Source: Bacteroidota bacterium (GTDB lineage Bacteria > Bacteroidota > Bacteroidia > B-17B0 > Aurantibacillaceae). Taken from it: a DNA stretch of 64,000 bases. The notes below the pieces were generated by a model, which saw only the letters and a program-made list of their open reading frames with translations, was not told the DNA's origin and did no database searches. This document shows, piece after piece, positions 33,231-41,436 of the stretch. Position 1 is the stretch's first letter, and every line of letters starts with the position of its first letter. Location: the NCBI GenBank assembly GCA_021323535.1, contig JAJONO010000020.1:1-64000 (forward strand). The letters are read 5' to 3'. Position numbers and translations under genes: made by a program.

Positions 33231-34760
33231 ATGAATTCTAAGAATATTTTAACTGATCTTAAATCGGGCGTGGTCGTGTTCCTCGTAGCTTTACCATTAT
33301 GCCTTGGAATAGCGCTTGCCTGTGGTGTACCTCTTTTTTCAGGGATCATCGCCGGGGTTGTTGGCGGAATACTGGTAACCACCTTTAGCGGATCGGCATT
33401 GAGTGTGAGCGGACCTGCAGCGGGCCTCACTTCCATTGTTATAAGCGCCATTGCCAGCCTTGGTAGTTTCCAGGTATTTCTTGCCGCCATTGTTTTTGCC
33501 GGAGCGTTTCAGATGATACTCGGGTTCCTGAAAGCAGGAAGGGTAGGAAACTATATTCCTGTTGCCGTTATCAAAGGTATGCTTGCAGGGATCGGAATAA
33601 TTCTCATCATAAAGCAATTGCCTCACCTTGTGGGGTATGATAAAGATTACGAGGGTGATTTCGAATTTCAACAGTCCGATGGGCACAACACTTTCAGTGA
33701 GTTGTTTTACATGCTCAACAGCATTACACCTGGTGCACTAGTTATCGGAATTATTTCGGTTATAGTGCTGGTGATCTCGGGGATGAAGTTTTATAAAAAC
33801 AACCGCATCCTGTCACAAATACCTGGTCCTTTGCTCGTTGTTGTGTTCGGTGCCTTACTCAGCATTGCATTTGCATCATCAGAATCATTGAAAATTGAAA
33901 ATGAGCACCTCGTTAATCTTCCTGAAATCAAAAACCTTGACGACTTTAAGAAGACATTGCTTTTTCCTGACTTTACACATCTTGGTTCGGCAAAATTCTG
34001 GATAGTGGCTTTGACTGTAGCTATTGTTGCCAGTCTTGAATCGCTTCTAAGTATTGAAGCAACCGACAAGCTGGATCCTTTGAAGCGCGAATCTAATTCT
34101 AATAAAGAGCTTGTGGCGCAGGGAATAGGTAATATTACCAGCGGTTTTCTGGGGGCGCTTCCTGTTACAGCTGTTATTGTAAGAAGTTCGGCTAACATCA
34201 ATGCAGGGGCCACTTCAAAACTCTCGGCTGTTTTTCATGCTGTGTTTTTATTACTGTGCGTTCTTCTTATTCCAAATGTACTGATGTATATTCCTAATGC
34301 GGCACTTGCGGCAATTCTTATTGTTACAGGATATAAACTTGCTAACGTTGGTTTATTTAAAGAGCACCTCCAAAACGGTGCCGATCAGTTCCTACCATTC
34401 ATTGTCACTATTTTTGTAATGCTTCTCACCGATCTTCTTAAAGGTGTAGGCGCAGGACTCGCGGTGGCCCTGATTTTTATGATTGCGGCAAGTGCTAAAT
34501 CTAAAATACAGGCCACACATGAAAAAGTAAACGGTAAGTCAAAGCACCATGTTAAACTTCCTTCACATTTTACATTCATTAATAAATCTTCACTGGTAAA
34601 GTATTTCGACACAGTGGAAAAAGAAAGTAAAGTCGTGATTGACGGGTCACAAAACAAAAACACAGACAAAATCGCGCATGAAGCGATTCAACAACTAATT
34701 GAAAAATCAAAACACAAAAACATTCAAGTAGAAGTAATTGATTACTCACCTAAAATTTAA
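33231..34760 (+). CDS. SulP family anion transporter (probable bicarbonate transporter)
   Basis: The 509-residue inner-membrane protein starts at ATG 33231. Around 10-12 membrane segments begin with DLKSGVVVFLVALPLCLGIA and GGILVTTFSGSALSVSGPAA, and continue with the SulP signature region ALTVAIVASLESLLSIEATD and LPVTAVIVRSSANINAGATS. The C-terminal STAS domain is reduced (FINKSSLVKYFDTVEKESKV). The downstream beta-carbonic anhydrase, two bases after its stop, is the typical partner of bicarbonate-type SulP transporters, which points to HCO3- rather than sulfate. Sulfate transport cannot be excluded. Confidence 0.9.
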   Translation: MNSKNILTDLKSGVVVFLVALPLCLGIALACGVPLFSGIIAGVVGGILVTTFSGSALSVSGPAAGLTSIVISAIASLGSFQVFLAAIVFAGAFQMILGFLKAGRVGNYIPVAVIKGMLAGIGIILIIKQLPHLVGYDKDYEGDFEFQQSDGHNTFSELFYMLNSITPGALVIGIISVIVLVISGMKFYKNNRILSQIPGPLLVVVFGALLSIAFASSESLKIENEHLVNLPEIKNLDDFKKTLLFPDFTHLGSAKFWIVALTVAIVASLESLLSIEATDKLDPLKRESNSNKELVAQGIGNITSGFLGALPVTAVIVRSSANINAGATSKLSAVFHAVFLLLCVLLIPNVLMYIPNAALAAILIVTGYKLANVGLFKEHLQNGADQFLPFIVTIFVMLLTDLLKGVGAGLAVALIFMIAASAKSKIQATHEKVNGKSKHHVKLPSHFTFINKSSLVKYFDTVEKESKVVIDGSQNKNTDKIAHEAIQQLIEKSKHKNIQVEVIDYSPKI

Positions 34761-34762
34761 TT

Positions 34763-35395
34763 ATGATTGAAAGCTATAATAAACTTATCCAGGGAAACAA
34801 GATTTTTGCTGAAACAAAAAAATTCTCTGATCCCGAATATTTCAAAAAATTATCTCTTGGCCAGACACCCGATTATTTATGGATCGGCTGTAGCGACAGC
34901 CGCGTGCCTGCCAACGAAATAACCAATACCCAAAGTGGCGAAATTTTTGTTCACCGCAACATTGCCAATCTTGCCATCACTACCGATATGAACATGCTTA
35001 GCGTTCTTGAATATGCAGTACGTTATTTAAAAGTGAAACATATTATTGTATGCGGGCACTATGGATGTGGTGGTGTTAAAGCATCTATGACGAACGAACT
35101 CCACGGCCTGGTTGACCAATGGCTAAGTAATATCAAAGATGTTTATGCCAAAAATGCTGCTGAATTAGAAAATATCGCCGACATTGATGAGCGTGCCGAC
35201 AGGCTCACCGAGCTTAACGTTATTCAGCAGGTAAGAAACCTCGCTAAAACTACTATTGTTCAAAGAGCATGGAAAGAACGCGAACTCCATCTCCACGGGT
35301 GGGTTTATGGGATCAACAGTGGACTGATAAAAGATCTATGCGTGATCCACGACGGACAGGAAGATATTGACGCTATCTACAGATATAAAATTTAA
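34763..35395 (+). CDS. can: Beta-class carbonic anhydrase
   Basis: Interconverts CO2 and HCO3-. The 210-residue protein is very close to the Can type: WIGCSDSRVPANEI (zinc Cys and the Asp/Arg dyad), FVHRNIANL and HIIVCGHYGCGGVKA (zinc His and Cys), then HLHGWVYGINSGLIKDL. Full length. Its gene is two bases after the SulP transporter, so the pair is translated together and would trap imported bicarbonate or supply it to carboxylases. Confidence 0.95.
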   Translation: MIESYNKLIQGNKIFAETKKFSDPEYFKKLSLGQTPDYLWIGCSDSRVPANEITNTQSGEIFVHRNIANLAITTDMNMLSVLEYAVRYLKVKHIIVCGHYGCGGVKASMTNELHGLVDQWLSNIKDVYAKNAAELENIADIDERADRLTELNVIQQVRNLAKTTIVQRAWKERELHLHGWVYGINSGLIKDLCVIHDGQEDIDAIYRYKI

Positions 35396-35430
35396 GTGAT
35401 AGTTCCGTTCTGAAGTTCTGGTTAGTAAAG

Positions 35431-35457
35431 AAATTCCCGCTCAGGCGGGAATTTTTG
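35431..35457 (+). terminator. Intrinsic terminator after carbonic anhydrase
   Basis: aattcccgc, loop tcag, gcgggaatt followed by T: strong GC stem 36 bases after the stop. Confidence 0.85.
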
Positions 35458-35507
35458 TTTACAAAAGTCTCATCTTTAAAATAATATGTGTTTCCCGAAA
35501 ATTTAAT

Positions 35508-35515
35508 TAGATTTG
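35508..35515 (+). promoter_or_regulatory. Probable -7 element of SDR gene
   Basis: TAGATTTG at 35508-35515; the -33 region has only a weak TGTG at 35487-35490. The ATG at 35531 lies 15 bases downstream. Confidence 0.45.
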
Positions 35516-35530
35516 ATAAACAAAATATAC

Positions 35531-36301
35531 ATGAAAACAGCATTGATTACAGGAAGTACCAGCGGAATAGGACTGGGAATTGCACGTGAATTTGCGAAAA
35601 CAAAAAAGTATAATATTATTTTTAACGGACTAGAAGCCAACGGACAGGAAATCGCGGATGGTATCGGAAAAGAGTTCGGAATAGGAGTTATGTTCAGTAA
35701 CGCCAACATGCTGAAACCTGAAGAGCTTAGAAAGATGGTTGATGATGGAATTAAAAAATTTGGAGGCATTGATATTCTTATTAATAATGCAGGAATACAA
35801 CACGTTTCAGCAGTAGAAGATTTTCCTGATGAAAAATGGAACGCTATTATCGGAATCAATCTCACCTCAGCTTTCTATCTTACAAAAGCGGTGTGGAAAG
35901 GAATGAAAGAGCGTAAATTCGGCCGTATCATTAATATTGCTTCAGCTCATGGGTTGGTAGCAAGCGAATTCAAAAGCGCTTACGTTGCAAGCAAACACGG
36001 TATTGTAGGTTTTACAAAAACAATCGCGCTGGAAGGTGCTCCTTTTAATATTTCGTGTAATGCCATTTGTCCGGGTTATGTAAAAACCCCTCTTGTTGAA
36101 AAACAAATTGCCGATCAGGCAAAAACACATAACATTCCTGAAAGTGAAGTGGTAAGTAAGATCATGCTTTATAAACAAGCCGTAAAAGATTTTGTTTCGC
36201 TGGAAACATTAGGACAAACAGCTTTGTTATTGGCTTCGGAACATGCCAATACCATTACGGGAACGGCTATTCCTGTTGACGGTGGCTGGAATGCGCAGTA
36301 A
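35531..36301 (+). CDS. 3-hydroxybutyrate dehydrogenase-like short-chain dehydrogenase
   Basis: The 256-residue NAD(P)-dependent SDR starts at ATG 35531. Motifs: TGSTSGIGLGIA (cofactor loop), ILINNAGIQHV, the catalytic Ser in INIASAHG and YVASKHG (Tyr and Lys), then ISCNAICPGYVKTPLVEKQI and TGTAIPVDGGWNAQ. The IQHV and GYV-x-TPLV-x-x-QI features are those of D-3-hydroxybutyrate dehydrogenase, which makes acetoacetate. Substrate assignment is by likeness only. Monocistronic. Confidence 0.85.
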   Translation: MKTALITGSTSGIGLGIAREFAKTKKYNIIFNGLEANGQEIADGIGKEFGIGVMFSNANMLKPEELRKMVDDGIKKFGGIDILINNAGIQHVSAVEDFPDEKWNAIIGINLTSAFYLTKAVWKGMKERKFGRIINIASAHGLVASEFKSAYVASKHGIVGFTKTIALEGAPFNISCNAICPGYVKTPLVEKQIADQAKTHNIPESEVVSKIMLYKQAVKDFVSLETLGQTALLLASEHANTITGTAIPVDGGWNAQ

Positions 36302-36302
36302 T

Positions 36303-36428
36303 TTATTTTGATTTTTCAACGATAACTCTGGTAGTGAATTTTTCACCTGTTATTGTATTGAAGAATGCGGGAAGGTAATTTCCGTTGACATTTATTCCCG
36401 CTGAACGAACCCTGCGGCCAACACCTAG
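36303..36428 (-). pseudogene. Remnant of a T9SS sorting-domain protein (C-terminal 41 aa)
   Basis: An open frame directly after a stop codon reads RSAGINVNGNYLPAFFNTIT then GEKFTTRVIVEKSK and a stop. The ending GEKFTTRVIVEK resembles the last two strands of the T9SS type A sorting domain (G-x-x-F-x-x-K-hydrophobic-hydrophobic-V-x-K). There is no start codon and nothing of the protein remains upstream. Could be chance, but the pattern is a good one. Confidence 0.4.
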
Positions 36429-36576
36429 TTAATAATTTGTGGTAAAGCCTGGCCTGATTTATTCATACAATGTAATAAAATGCTTAAATGTCTGTTTTTG
36501 AACATTTTAATCAATTTATTTTTATTCACTCTGCCCCGTTTTAGCTTTTTAACACGAGTCTTTTTCAAAAAAAAGA

Positions 36577-36602
36577 TTGGGATAAAAAAACGTATAACTT
36601 TG
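36577..36602 (+). promoter_or_regulatory. Probable promoter of ABC exporter gene
   Basis: TAACTTTG at 36595-36602 fits TAnnTTTG. A TTG at 36577-36579 is only 15 bases upstream, shorter than usual. The start codon follows at 36613. Confidence 0.45.
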
Positions 36603-36612
36603 CATCTTTATT

Positions 36613-38391
36613 ATGAAGATCCTTTTAAGTTATTTAAAGCAACATAAAACTCTTTTATTTTTTGCTCTCCTTCTTGCCGCAATCAATCAATGTTTTTCAT
36701 TATGTGATTCAATCATCACTGGAAAACTGATCAACAAATTCGGAGACTCGTACGAAACATATTTTAAAAGCGGCGCGTCTTTTTCAACATTTGCAAAGGA
36801 CCTGCTTTTCTTCTTATCTCTTTCTATTGGCGCAGCCATGATGTCGCGTATTGCCAAAAATTTCCAGGATTATTTTACCAATATCGTTATTCAAAGAACA
36901 GGCGCGCAGATGTATACGGATGGTATTAAGAAAGCTCTATCACTTCCCTATCGTGATTTTGAAGATCAGCGTAGTGGTGAAACACTGGGACGTTTACAAA
37001 AAGTAAAAACAGATACCGAGAAAATGGTAAACATTTTTATTTCGTTGATCTTTCAATTCCTCATCGGAATGATTTTCGTGGTGGTTTACGCGGTTACATT
37101 TCATTGGGCAATAGGATTACTTTTTGTTCTTACTATTCCAATTATTGCCGGAATAAGTTCTTTCCTTGGAAAAAAGATCAAAGCCATTTCGAAACAAATT
37201 CTTGGCGAAACAACTGCGCTGGCTGGTGCAACAACAGAATCATTACGCAATATTGAGTTGGTGAAAAGTCTTGGCCTTGTGGAGCAGGAAGAAAAACGTT
37301 TGAACAGAACCACTTTAAAAATCCTTGGCCTCGAACTCAAAAAAGTGCGTTTCATCCGTTCATTAAGTTTTATACAGGGAACAACCGTGCACCTCGTTAG
37401 AACCTGCCTTGTGTTTGCATTGTATGCTTTCATTTATTTTGGTGTTGGTGGAATTAAGATCGGTGATCTGATCACCTTAATGTTCTTCTCATTTTTTATT
37501 TTCAATCCTCTCCAGGAACTCGGAAATGCCATTGCTGTGTACAACGAAACAAAAGCAAGTATGGATAATTTTGAAAAGCTAATGCATGCCGATTCTGAAG
37601 TGGTTCCTTCACAACCCGATCATCTCGGGGGTATAAAAACAGTTGAATTCAGTAATGTTTCGTTCGGACATAAAGCAGAATTGGGCTATGCTGTAAAAAA
37701 TATTAATCTTAAAATTTCATCCGGACAAACCATCGCATTCGTTGGGCCGAGCGGAAGCGGAAAAACAACATTAGTGAAATTATTGCTTGGGCTCTACCAA
37801 CCAAACATTGGCCACGTGCTTTATAACGATATTCAATCTACAAAGATCAATCTCACTGAACTTCGTTTACAACTCGGATTGGTTTCCCAGGATTCGCAAC
37901 TCTTTAGCGGAACAATACGCGATAATTTATTATTTGTAAAACCAACAGCCACCGATGAAGAAATTACCGACGTGCTTAACAAAGCAGCTTGTCAGAATTT
38001 ATTACGTCGCGCCGCTAATGGCATTTACAGTACCATTGGAGAAGGTGGAATAAAACTGAGCGGTGGCGAAAAACAACGTTTATCCATTGCCCGTTCTTTG
38101 CTAAGAAATCCAAAGCTGTTGATTTTTGACGAAGCAACATCGGCTCTGGATTCCTTAACAGAAGAAGAGATTTCGGAAACGATCAGAAAGATCAGCTCCA
38201 GCAAAGATCAGATCACCATCCAGATTGCACACCGTTTAAGCACCATCATGCATGCCGATAAAATTGTTGTTCTCGAACAAGGTGAAATTGTTGAACAGGG
38301 CAAACATGAAGATCTCTTGAACGAAAAAGGACTTTACTTTGCCATGTGGAGACAGCAGATTGGCGAGAGGAAGAAGGAATTATTAAGTTAA
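36613..38391 (+). CDS. ABC exporter (fused permease and ATPase), second type
   Basis: The 592-residue protein has six membrane helices (residues 1-310, for example LLFFALLLAAINQCFSLCDS, HLVRTCLVFALYAFIYFGVG). The ATPase carries Walker A GPSGSGKTT, Q-loop LVSQDSQLFSG, signature LSGGEKQR, Walker B LLIFDEATSALD and IAHRLST. It is distinct from the MsbA-like exporter at 16010. The convergent neighbour is a MerR/TipAS regulator, a class often tied to drug-responsive efflux, so a multidrug role is a reasonable guess. Its stop codon overlaps a palindromic terminator-like structure. Confidence 0.9.
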   Translation: MKILLSYLKQHKTLLFFALLLAAINQCFSLCDSIITGKLINKFGDSYETYFKSGASFSTFAKDLLFFLSLSIGAAMMSRIAKNFQDYFTNIVIQRTGAQMYTDGIKKALSLPYRDFEDQRSGETLGRLQKVKTDTEKMVNIFISLIFQFLIGMIFVVVYAVTFHWAIGLLFVLTIPIIAGISSFLGKKIKAISKQILGETTALAGATTESLRNIELVKSLGLVEQEEKRLNRTTLKILGLELKKVRFIRSLSFIQGTTVHLVRTCLVFALYAFIYFGVGGIKIGDLITLMFFSFFIFNPLQELGNAIAVYNETKASMDNFEKLMHADSEVVPSQPDHLGGIKTVEFSNVSFGHKAELGYAVKNINLKISSGQTIAFVGPSGSGKTTLVKLLLGLYQPNIGHVLYNDIQSTKINLTELRLQLGLVSQDSQLFSGTIRDNLLFVKPTATDEEITDVLNKAACQNLLRRAANGIYSTIGEGGIKLSGGEKQRLSIARSLLRNPKLLIFDEATSALDSLTEEEISETIRKISSSKDQITIQIAHRLSTIMHADKIVVLEQGEIVEQGKHEDLLNEKGLYFAMWRQQIGERKKELLS

Positions 38392-38432
38392 TCGTTATAC
38401 GTTAAAAGTTCTGAACACATAACGATTAACTT
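38385..38432. terminator. Palindrome between convergent genes (possible bidirectional terminator)
   Basis: aagttaatcgttat (38385-38398) and ataacgattaactt (38419-38432) are perfect 14-bp inverted arms around a 20-base loop; the left arm includes the stop codon of the ABC gene and the right arm ends with TTTTT. The stem is AT-rich, so it may belong to the intergenic palindrome families rather than be a strong terminator. Confidence 0.55.
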
Positions 38433-38438
38433 TTTAAA

Positions 38439-39209
38439 TTATCTTAATTGCTTATCGGCAAAATATTTCATTGCTCTGCTTAAGAACAATGCGAATTCAG
38501 GCTGAGGTTTTCCATCAATCATAGTAAAACGTTCGTCGTTAACGTATAATTGCCCAAGCCCTGCATACGCTTCTGCCTGTTTATCTTCAGAATCTGTAGT
38601 GCCCCAGAAAATTCTGGTGATCCTGTAATGTTCAGCAATAAGTTCCTGAACATTTTTGCTTTCAGGATTTTCTTTTACAAGCTCTGATAATTTTTTAGTG
38701 ATGTTCCCCTGCTCTGTTCCAAGTTTTCTGAAATCTTCCTTACTTAATTTTCTAAGTGATTTTTCAGAACGTTCAACAGCGTCTTTGCCGTATTTTTCAA
38801 TGGCTTCTTTTCTATAGGCCTCCGCTTTTTCTTTCGGAAGTCCTTCATATAATTCTTCGTGATTTAACATGGTTTTTTCTTTTAAATGATGAATAGTTTT
38901 GTCAATTGTCTGCACCATCAGTAAAAGATCTTTTTGTTTTTCTTTGATCGCTTTCTTATGACCTTCAAGCGCTTTTACAAGATCAAAGTCCGGATCGTCG
39001 AGGATATCGCGAATATCCTTTAGCGAAAAACCAAGTTCTTTGTAAAACAAAATCTGTTGTAACCTCAGCAATTCTTTTTCGCCGTATAACCGGTAATTGG
39101 CGTCGGTTCGTTGTGAAGGCTTGAGCAGATCCATTTCATCGTAGACATGAAGCGTGCGCACACTCACTCCCGCGAGATCTGATAATTGTTTTACGGAATA
39201 CGTTTTCAT
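38439..39209 (-). CDS. MerR family transcriptional regulator with TipAS antibiotic-recognition domain
   Basis: The 256-residue protein has an N-terminal MerR winged helix (YSVKQLSDLAGVSVRTLHVY, LLKPSQRTDANYRLYGEKEL), a dimerising coiled coil (about 75-115) and a TipAS domain (residues 120-256, PESKNVQELIAEHYRITRIF). TipA-like regulators bind thiopeptide or other ligands covalently or tightly and activate from promoters with an over-long spacer. Such a promoter with an operator dyad lies just upstream of its own gene (39230-39262), so autoregulation is likely. The convergent ABC exporter is a possible further target. Confidence 0.9.
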   Translation of the reverse strand: MKTYSVKQLSDLAGVSVRTLHVYDEMDLLKPSQRTDANYRLYGEKELLRLQQILFYKELGFSLKDIRDILDDPDFDLVKALEGHKKAIKEKQKDLLLMVQTIDKTIHHLKEKTMLNHEELYEGLPKEKAEAYRKEAIEKYGKDAVERSEKSLRKLSKEDFRKLGTEQGNITKKLSELVKENPESKNVQELIAEHYRITRIFWGTTDSEDKQAEAYAGLGQLYVNDERFTMIDGKPQPEFALFLSRAMKYFADKQLR

Positions 39210-39229
39210 GATGATTTTAATTAACGATA

Positions 39230-39262
39230 CAAATGTAGTCTATCACCTAAGGTAAGAGTCAA
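39230..39262 (-). promoter_or_regulatory. MerR-type promoter-operator of the TipAS regulator
   Basis: On the minus strand TTG (39262-39260), a 22-base spacer and TACATTTG (39237-39230). The spacer is about three bases longer than the usual 19, as in MerR-controlled promoters. It is filled by a dyad centred on 39249: GTCTATCACCT-A-AGGTAAGAGTC, 8 of 11 pairs symmetric with a perfect ACCTAAGGT core. Family knowledge predicts that the regulator twists this DNA to permit transcription. Confidence 0.65.
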
Positions 39263-39314
39263 GAACTTTTTTCGTCCCTACACTCAACTAATTGAAAGCC
39301 ACACCAATAAAATA

Positions 39315-40025
39315 AACCACATAGACACATAGCTTCATATTCTATATGCTATGTAAAGCAGGAGTTATCCATAGTAAAAATATCTTTCAGATATTTTTAA
39401 TAGTCCAAATTATAACCGTGTGTCTATGTGGTTAAAACTTATAAAGCTTTTAAATTTTTATAGATTTCGTTGACGTAAGTTTTCTGGCCTTGGTAAAAAA
39501 TGTTATCAGAATTAAAATTTATGATAATACCTTTTGGAGCTTTTAATAAAGACATATAAGTAAGAAGCTGGGCACCCCAATTTATAAAAGGTTCATTTCC
39601 CGCTTTTAACTCAACGACCAGGCATTTCTCAATATACAAATCAAATCTGAAATCAATTTCCAGATTTTTAGTCCTGTAAACTAAAGGGAATTTTTAATTC
39701 AGTCTGGAAATTTATTTTTTTATAATTCAACTCTTCAATTAAACATTAGTGATAAATATTTTCAGTTAAACCTCTCCACAGAGTTTTATGAACCTGAATA
39801 GCAGCACCGACAACTTCAAATGTGAGATCATCGATATACTTTTTTGTAATAATTTGATTCAACATTCATTAAATATAAATACTAAACATGAACACATACT
39901 ATTCATTTAATGAAACCTACAATCAAAATAATAAAACGTCTGGGCAATTGTTCATCGAAGATGAGCACTCTGGATAACTCCTGCCAAGTGAGGAATTTCG
40001 AAATCCTACTTTAAGCTATGTGGTT
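39315..40025. other. Nested inverted-repeat element around a GxxExxY pseudogene
   Basis: Outer arms aaccacatag (39315-39324) and ctatgtggtt (40016-40025); inner perfect 14-bp arms gcaggagttatcca (39358-39371) and tggataactcctgc (39971-39984), nested in the same order. A third partial copy, tgtgtctatgtggtt (39419-39433), is inverted relative to aaccacatagacaca (39315-39329) and sits beside the stop of the pseudogene. The 711-bp unit may have moved as one piece, but no target duplication was recognised. It fills most of the 833-bp gap between the MerR and DUF2911 genes. Confidence 0.55.
39439..39865 (-). pseudogene. GxxExxY family gene, broken by one stop and one frameshift
   Basis: Reading from ATG 39865: YIDDLTFEVVGAAIQVHKTL, GLTENIY then a TAA where a Glu codon is expected in this family, then CLIEELNYKKINFQTELKIP. 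After a one-base frame change near 39680-39690 the frame runs on: KNLEIDFRFDLYIEKCLVVE, GAQLLTYMSLLKAPKGIIIN and YKNLKAL to the stop at 39439. The order V-x-x-AA-x-x-VH-x-x-L, then CL-x-x-EL, D-hydrophobic and VVELKA is that of the GxxExxY (PD-(D/E)XK-like) family of unknown role. A 66-residue C-terminal ORF remains but is unlikely to be functional. Confidence 0.75.
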
Positions 40026-40042
40026 AAACATAGAGCTCATAG

Positions 40043-41137
40043 TTAGTTCACGTCTTTACTCTCTTCAAGTTTTTTGATCATGCCCGCAACAGCGTTTTTG
40101 TTGCCATCATCAGGAGCTAATGGTAAAGCAGCCTTAGCATTCATCAATGCGTTTTTGTAATCGCCGTTAGCCGAGAAGCCACGCGCTAAACCTACATACG
40201 TTGTAAAATTTTTAGGATTCTTTTTCGCGTTGTATTTAAAAACATCCAACGCTTCTTTCGTTCTTTTCTGGTTCAATAATCTTCTTCCGTAGAAGTGAAT
40301 GTCCATGATCTTACCCATGTCCATAGCTACTTTCATCAATGAATCTGATTTTTGTTGTTTTCCTAATTTTTCGTTGAGCATTGCGGCAGTACTTAAACTC
40401 TGAAAGTTCTTTTCAAACAATACAGCTTTGTTGGCCCAGGCCAATCCTTCTTCGAGATTAGTGTTGTATTGCAGGCATAAAGAAGCAGCCTGATCCCATG
40501 CTTCCCAGGTAAATCCTTTACTTCCTCTTAGCTCGTTTCTGTATTCAGCAATTTGCGTTTTAAACAAATCGACTTCCACTTTAAAAGGGATCATTAATTT
40601 TTCCCACATCAATGCAACGGTCGCAGAATTCTCGGTTTGGTTCATGAATTCGTATTTCAACCACTCCACGCTTTTATCCATCGCTACAGGTTTTACTGTT
40701 GCTCTTAATGCATCTTCCTTTGTATCGTAGAAATAACTTCCCCACGAAGCATTGTTCTTCGAAAAAATAATTGTGCATTCGTTTTCATTATACGCTATAA
40801 AGAAGCCGTATTTTCCGGCAGGTAGTTCTTTTCCTTCAATCTTTACATCGGTAGAAAATTCAATCGTTGTATTTTCATTCGCACCTGCTCTCCATGGCGC
40901 CGCTTTACTGGTTCCGAAACCAAGATCTTCATAACCCTTATGAACAAGTTGTCCGTATATTTTTCCTTCCCGTCCCTTTACACCAGGTCTGTCGTAATTA
41001 ATAGCCACATGTGTAATTCCAATATCTTCAGATACCATTGCTTTTTTATTTCCTCCAATGGCGGGTTGTTTTAAAGGCTGGGCCTGGGAAACCTGGAAGG
41101 CGAGTACTATTGCTGTTATTATGTTAAGTGTTTTCAT
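40043..41137 (-). CDS. DUF2911 domain protein with TPR-like C-terminus
   Basis: The 364-residue secreted protein has a signal peptide (KTLNIITAIVLAFQVSQAQ). Residues 25-190 form DUF2911: ITHVAINYDRPGVKGREGKI, PWRAGANENTTIEFS and GKELPAGKYGFFIAYNENEC. Residues 200-364 hold helical TPR-like pairs (LEEGLAWANKAVLFEKNF, FTTYVGLARGFSANGDYKNA). The family is common in Bacteroidota and its role unknown. No T9SS tail. Own transcript likely. Confidence 0.88.
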   Translation of the reverse strand: MKTLNIITAIVLAFQVSQAQPLKQPAIGGNKKAMVSEDIGITHVAINYDRPGVKGREGKIYGQLVHKGYEDLGFGTSKAAPWRAGANENTTIEFSTDVKIEGKELPAGKYGFFIAYNENECTIIFSKNNASWGSYFYDTKEDALRATVKPVAMDKSVEWLKYEFMNQTENSATVALMWEKLMIPFKVEVDLFKTQIAEYRNELRGSKGFTWEAWDQAASLCLQYNTNLEEGLAWANKAVLFEKNFQSLSTAAMLNEKLGKQQKSDSLMKVAMDMGKIMDIHFYGRRLLNQKRTKEALDVFKYNAKKNPKNFTTYVGLARGFSANGDYKNALMNAKAALPLAPDDGNKNAVAGMIKKLEESKDVN

Positions 41138-41250
41138 GCTGTTAAGTTTTATATAAAGTTAAATCCTGCTGTTTGCTTTATTATCACTCAAAAAGGGGGA
41201 TTGTGATAGCAGGCTAATAATTTGGGTAATTGGTATCATCGATAATTTCG

Positions 41251-41300
41251 CCACAGATTTCGTTGATTTTCACAGATCAAAAATCTGCCGTAATCTGCGG
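41251..41300. repeat. Intergenic palindrome, AATCTGCG family
   Basis: ccacagatttcgttgatttt followed by cacagat (41251-41277) faces aatctgccgtaatctgcgg (41282-41300); each arm holds two copies of the word. Same family as 17907-17980 and 55111-55256. Confidence 0.65.
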
Positions 41301-41319
41301 CTCCAAAAATCGGCAATAA

Positions 41320-41349
41320 AAAACCCCGCAGTGGAGTCTGCAGGGTTTT
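41320..41349 (-). terminator. Intrinsic terminator of His-rich protein gene
   Basis: On the minus strand aaaaccctgcag, loop actcca, ctgcggggtttt followed by T residues: 12-bp stem with one mismatch. It is 88 bases after the stop of the gene at 41437. Confidence 0.75.
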
Positions 41350-41370
41350 GAGTTTATGGTTCTTGTTTTG

Positions 41371-41432
41371 CTGCGCCGTCGGCAAGCCTTGTGCCTCCGC
41401 TAAAGCTTCAGCGACACGCGGTTGGCGGCCGA
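41371..41432. repeat. GC-rich palindromic patch
   Basis: ctgcgccgtcggcaagcctt and, after it, ccgctaaagcttcagcg (41397-41413), nearly self-complementary, then cgcggttggcggccgaagg. It is much richer in GC than the flanking sequence and lies between terminator and gene end. It resembles short dispersed repeats with an AAGCTT core. Confidence 0.5.
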
Positions 41433-41436
41433 AGGT

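Larger units (their letters stand above)
36302..36612. other. Intergenic stretch with a gene remnant and promoter
   Basis: These 311 bases contain, on the minus strand, a decayed T9SS-like tail (36303-36428). On the plus strand an AT-rich region leads to the ABC exporter promoter (-7 TAACTTTG at 36595-36602). I see no RNA gene or palindrome in the rest. Confidence 0.6.

Noticed and set aside
33339-33686. 115-codon minus-strand ORF inside the SulP gene
   Set aside because: Antisense shadow of conserved membrane helices of the transporter.
39315-39433. CRISPR-like repeat array
   Set aside because: Only inverted, not regularly spaced direct repeats, and no spacers or cas genes.
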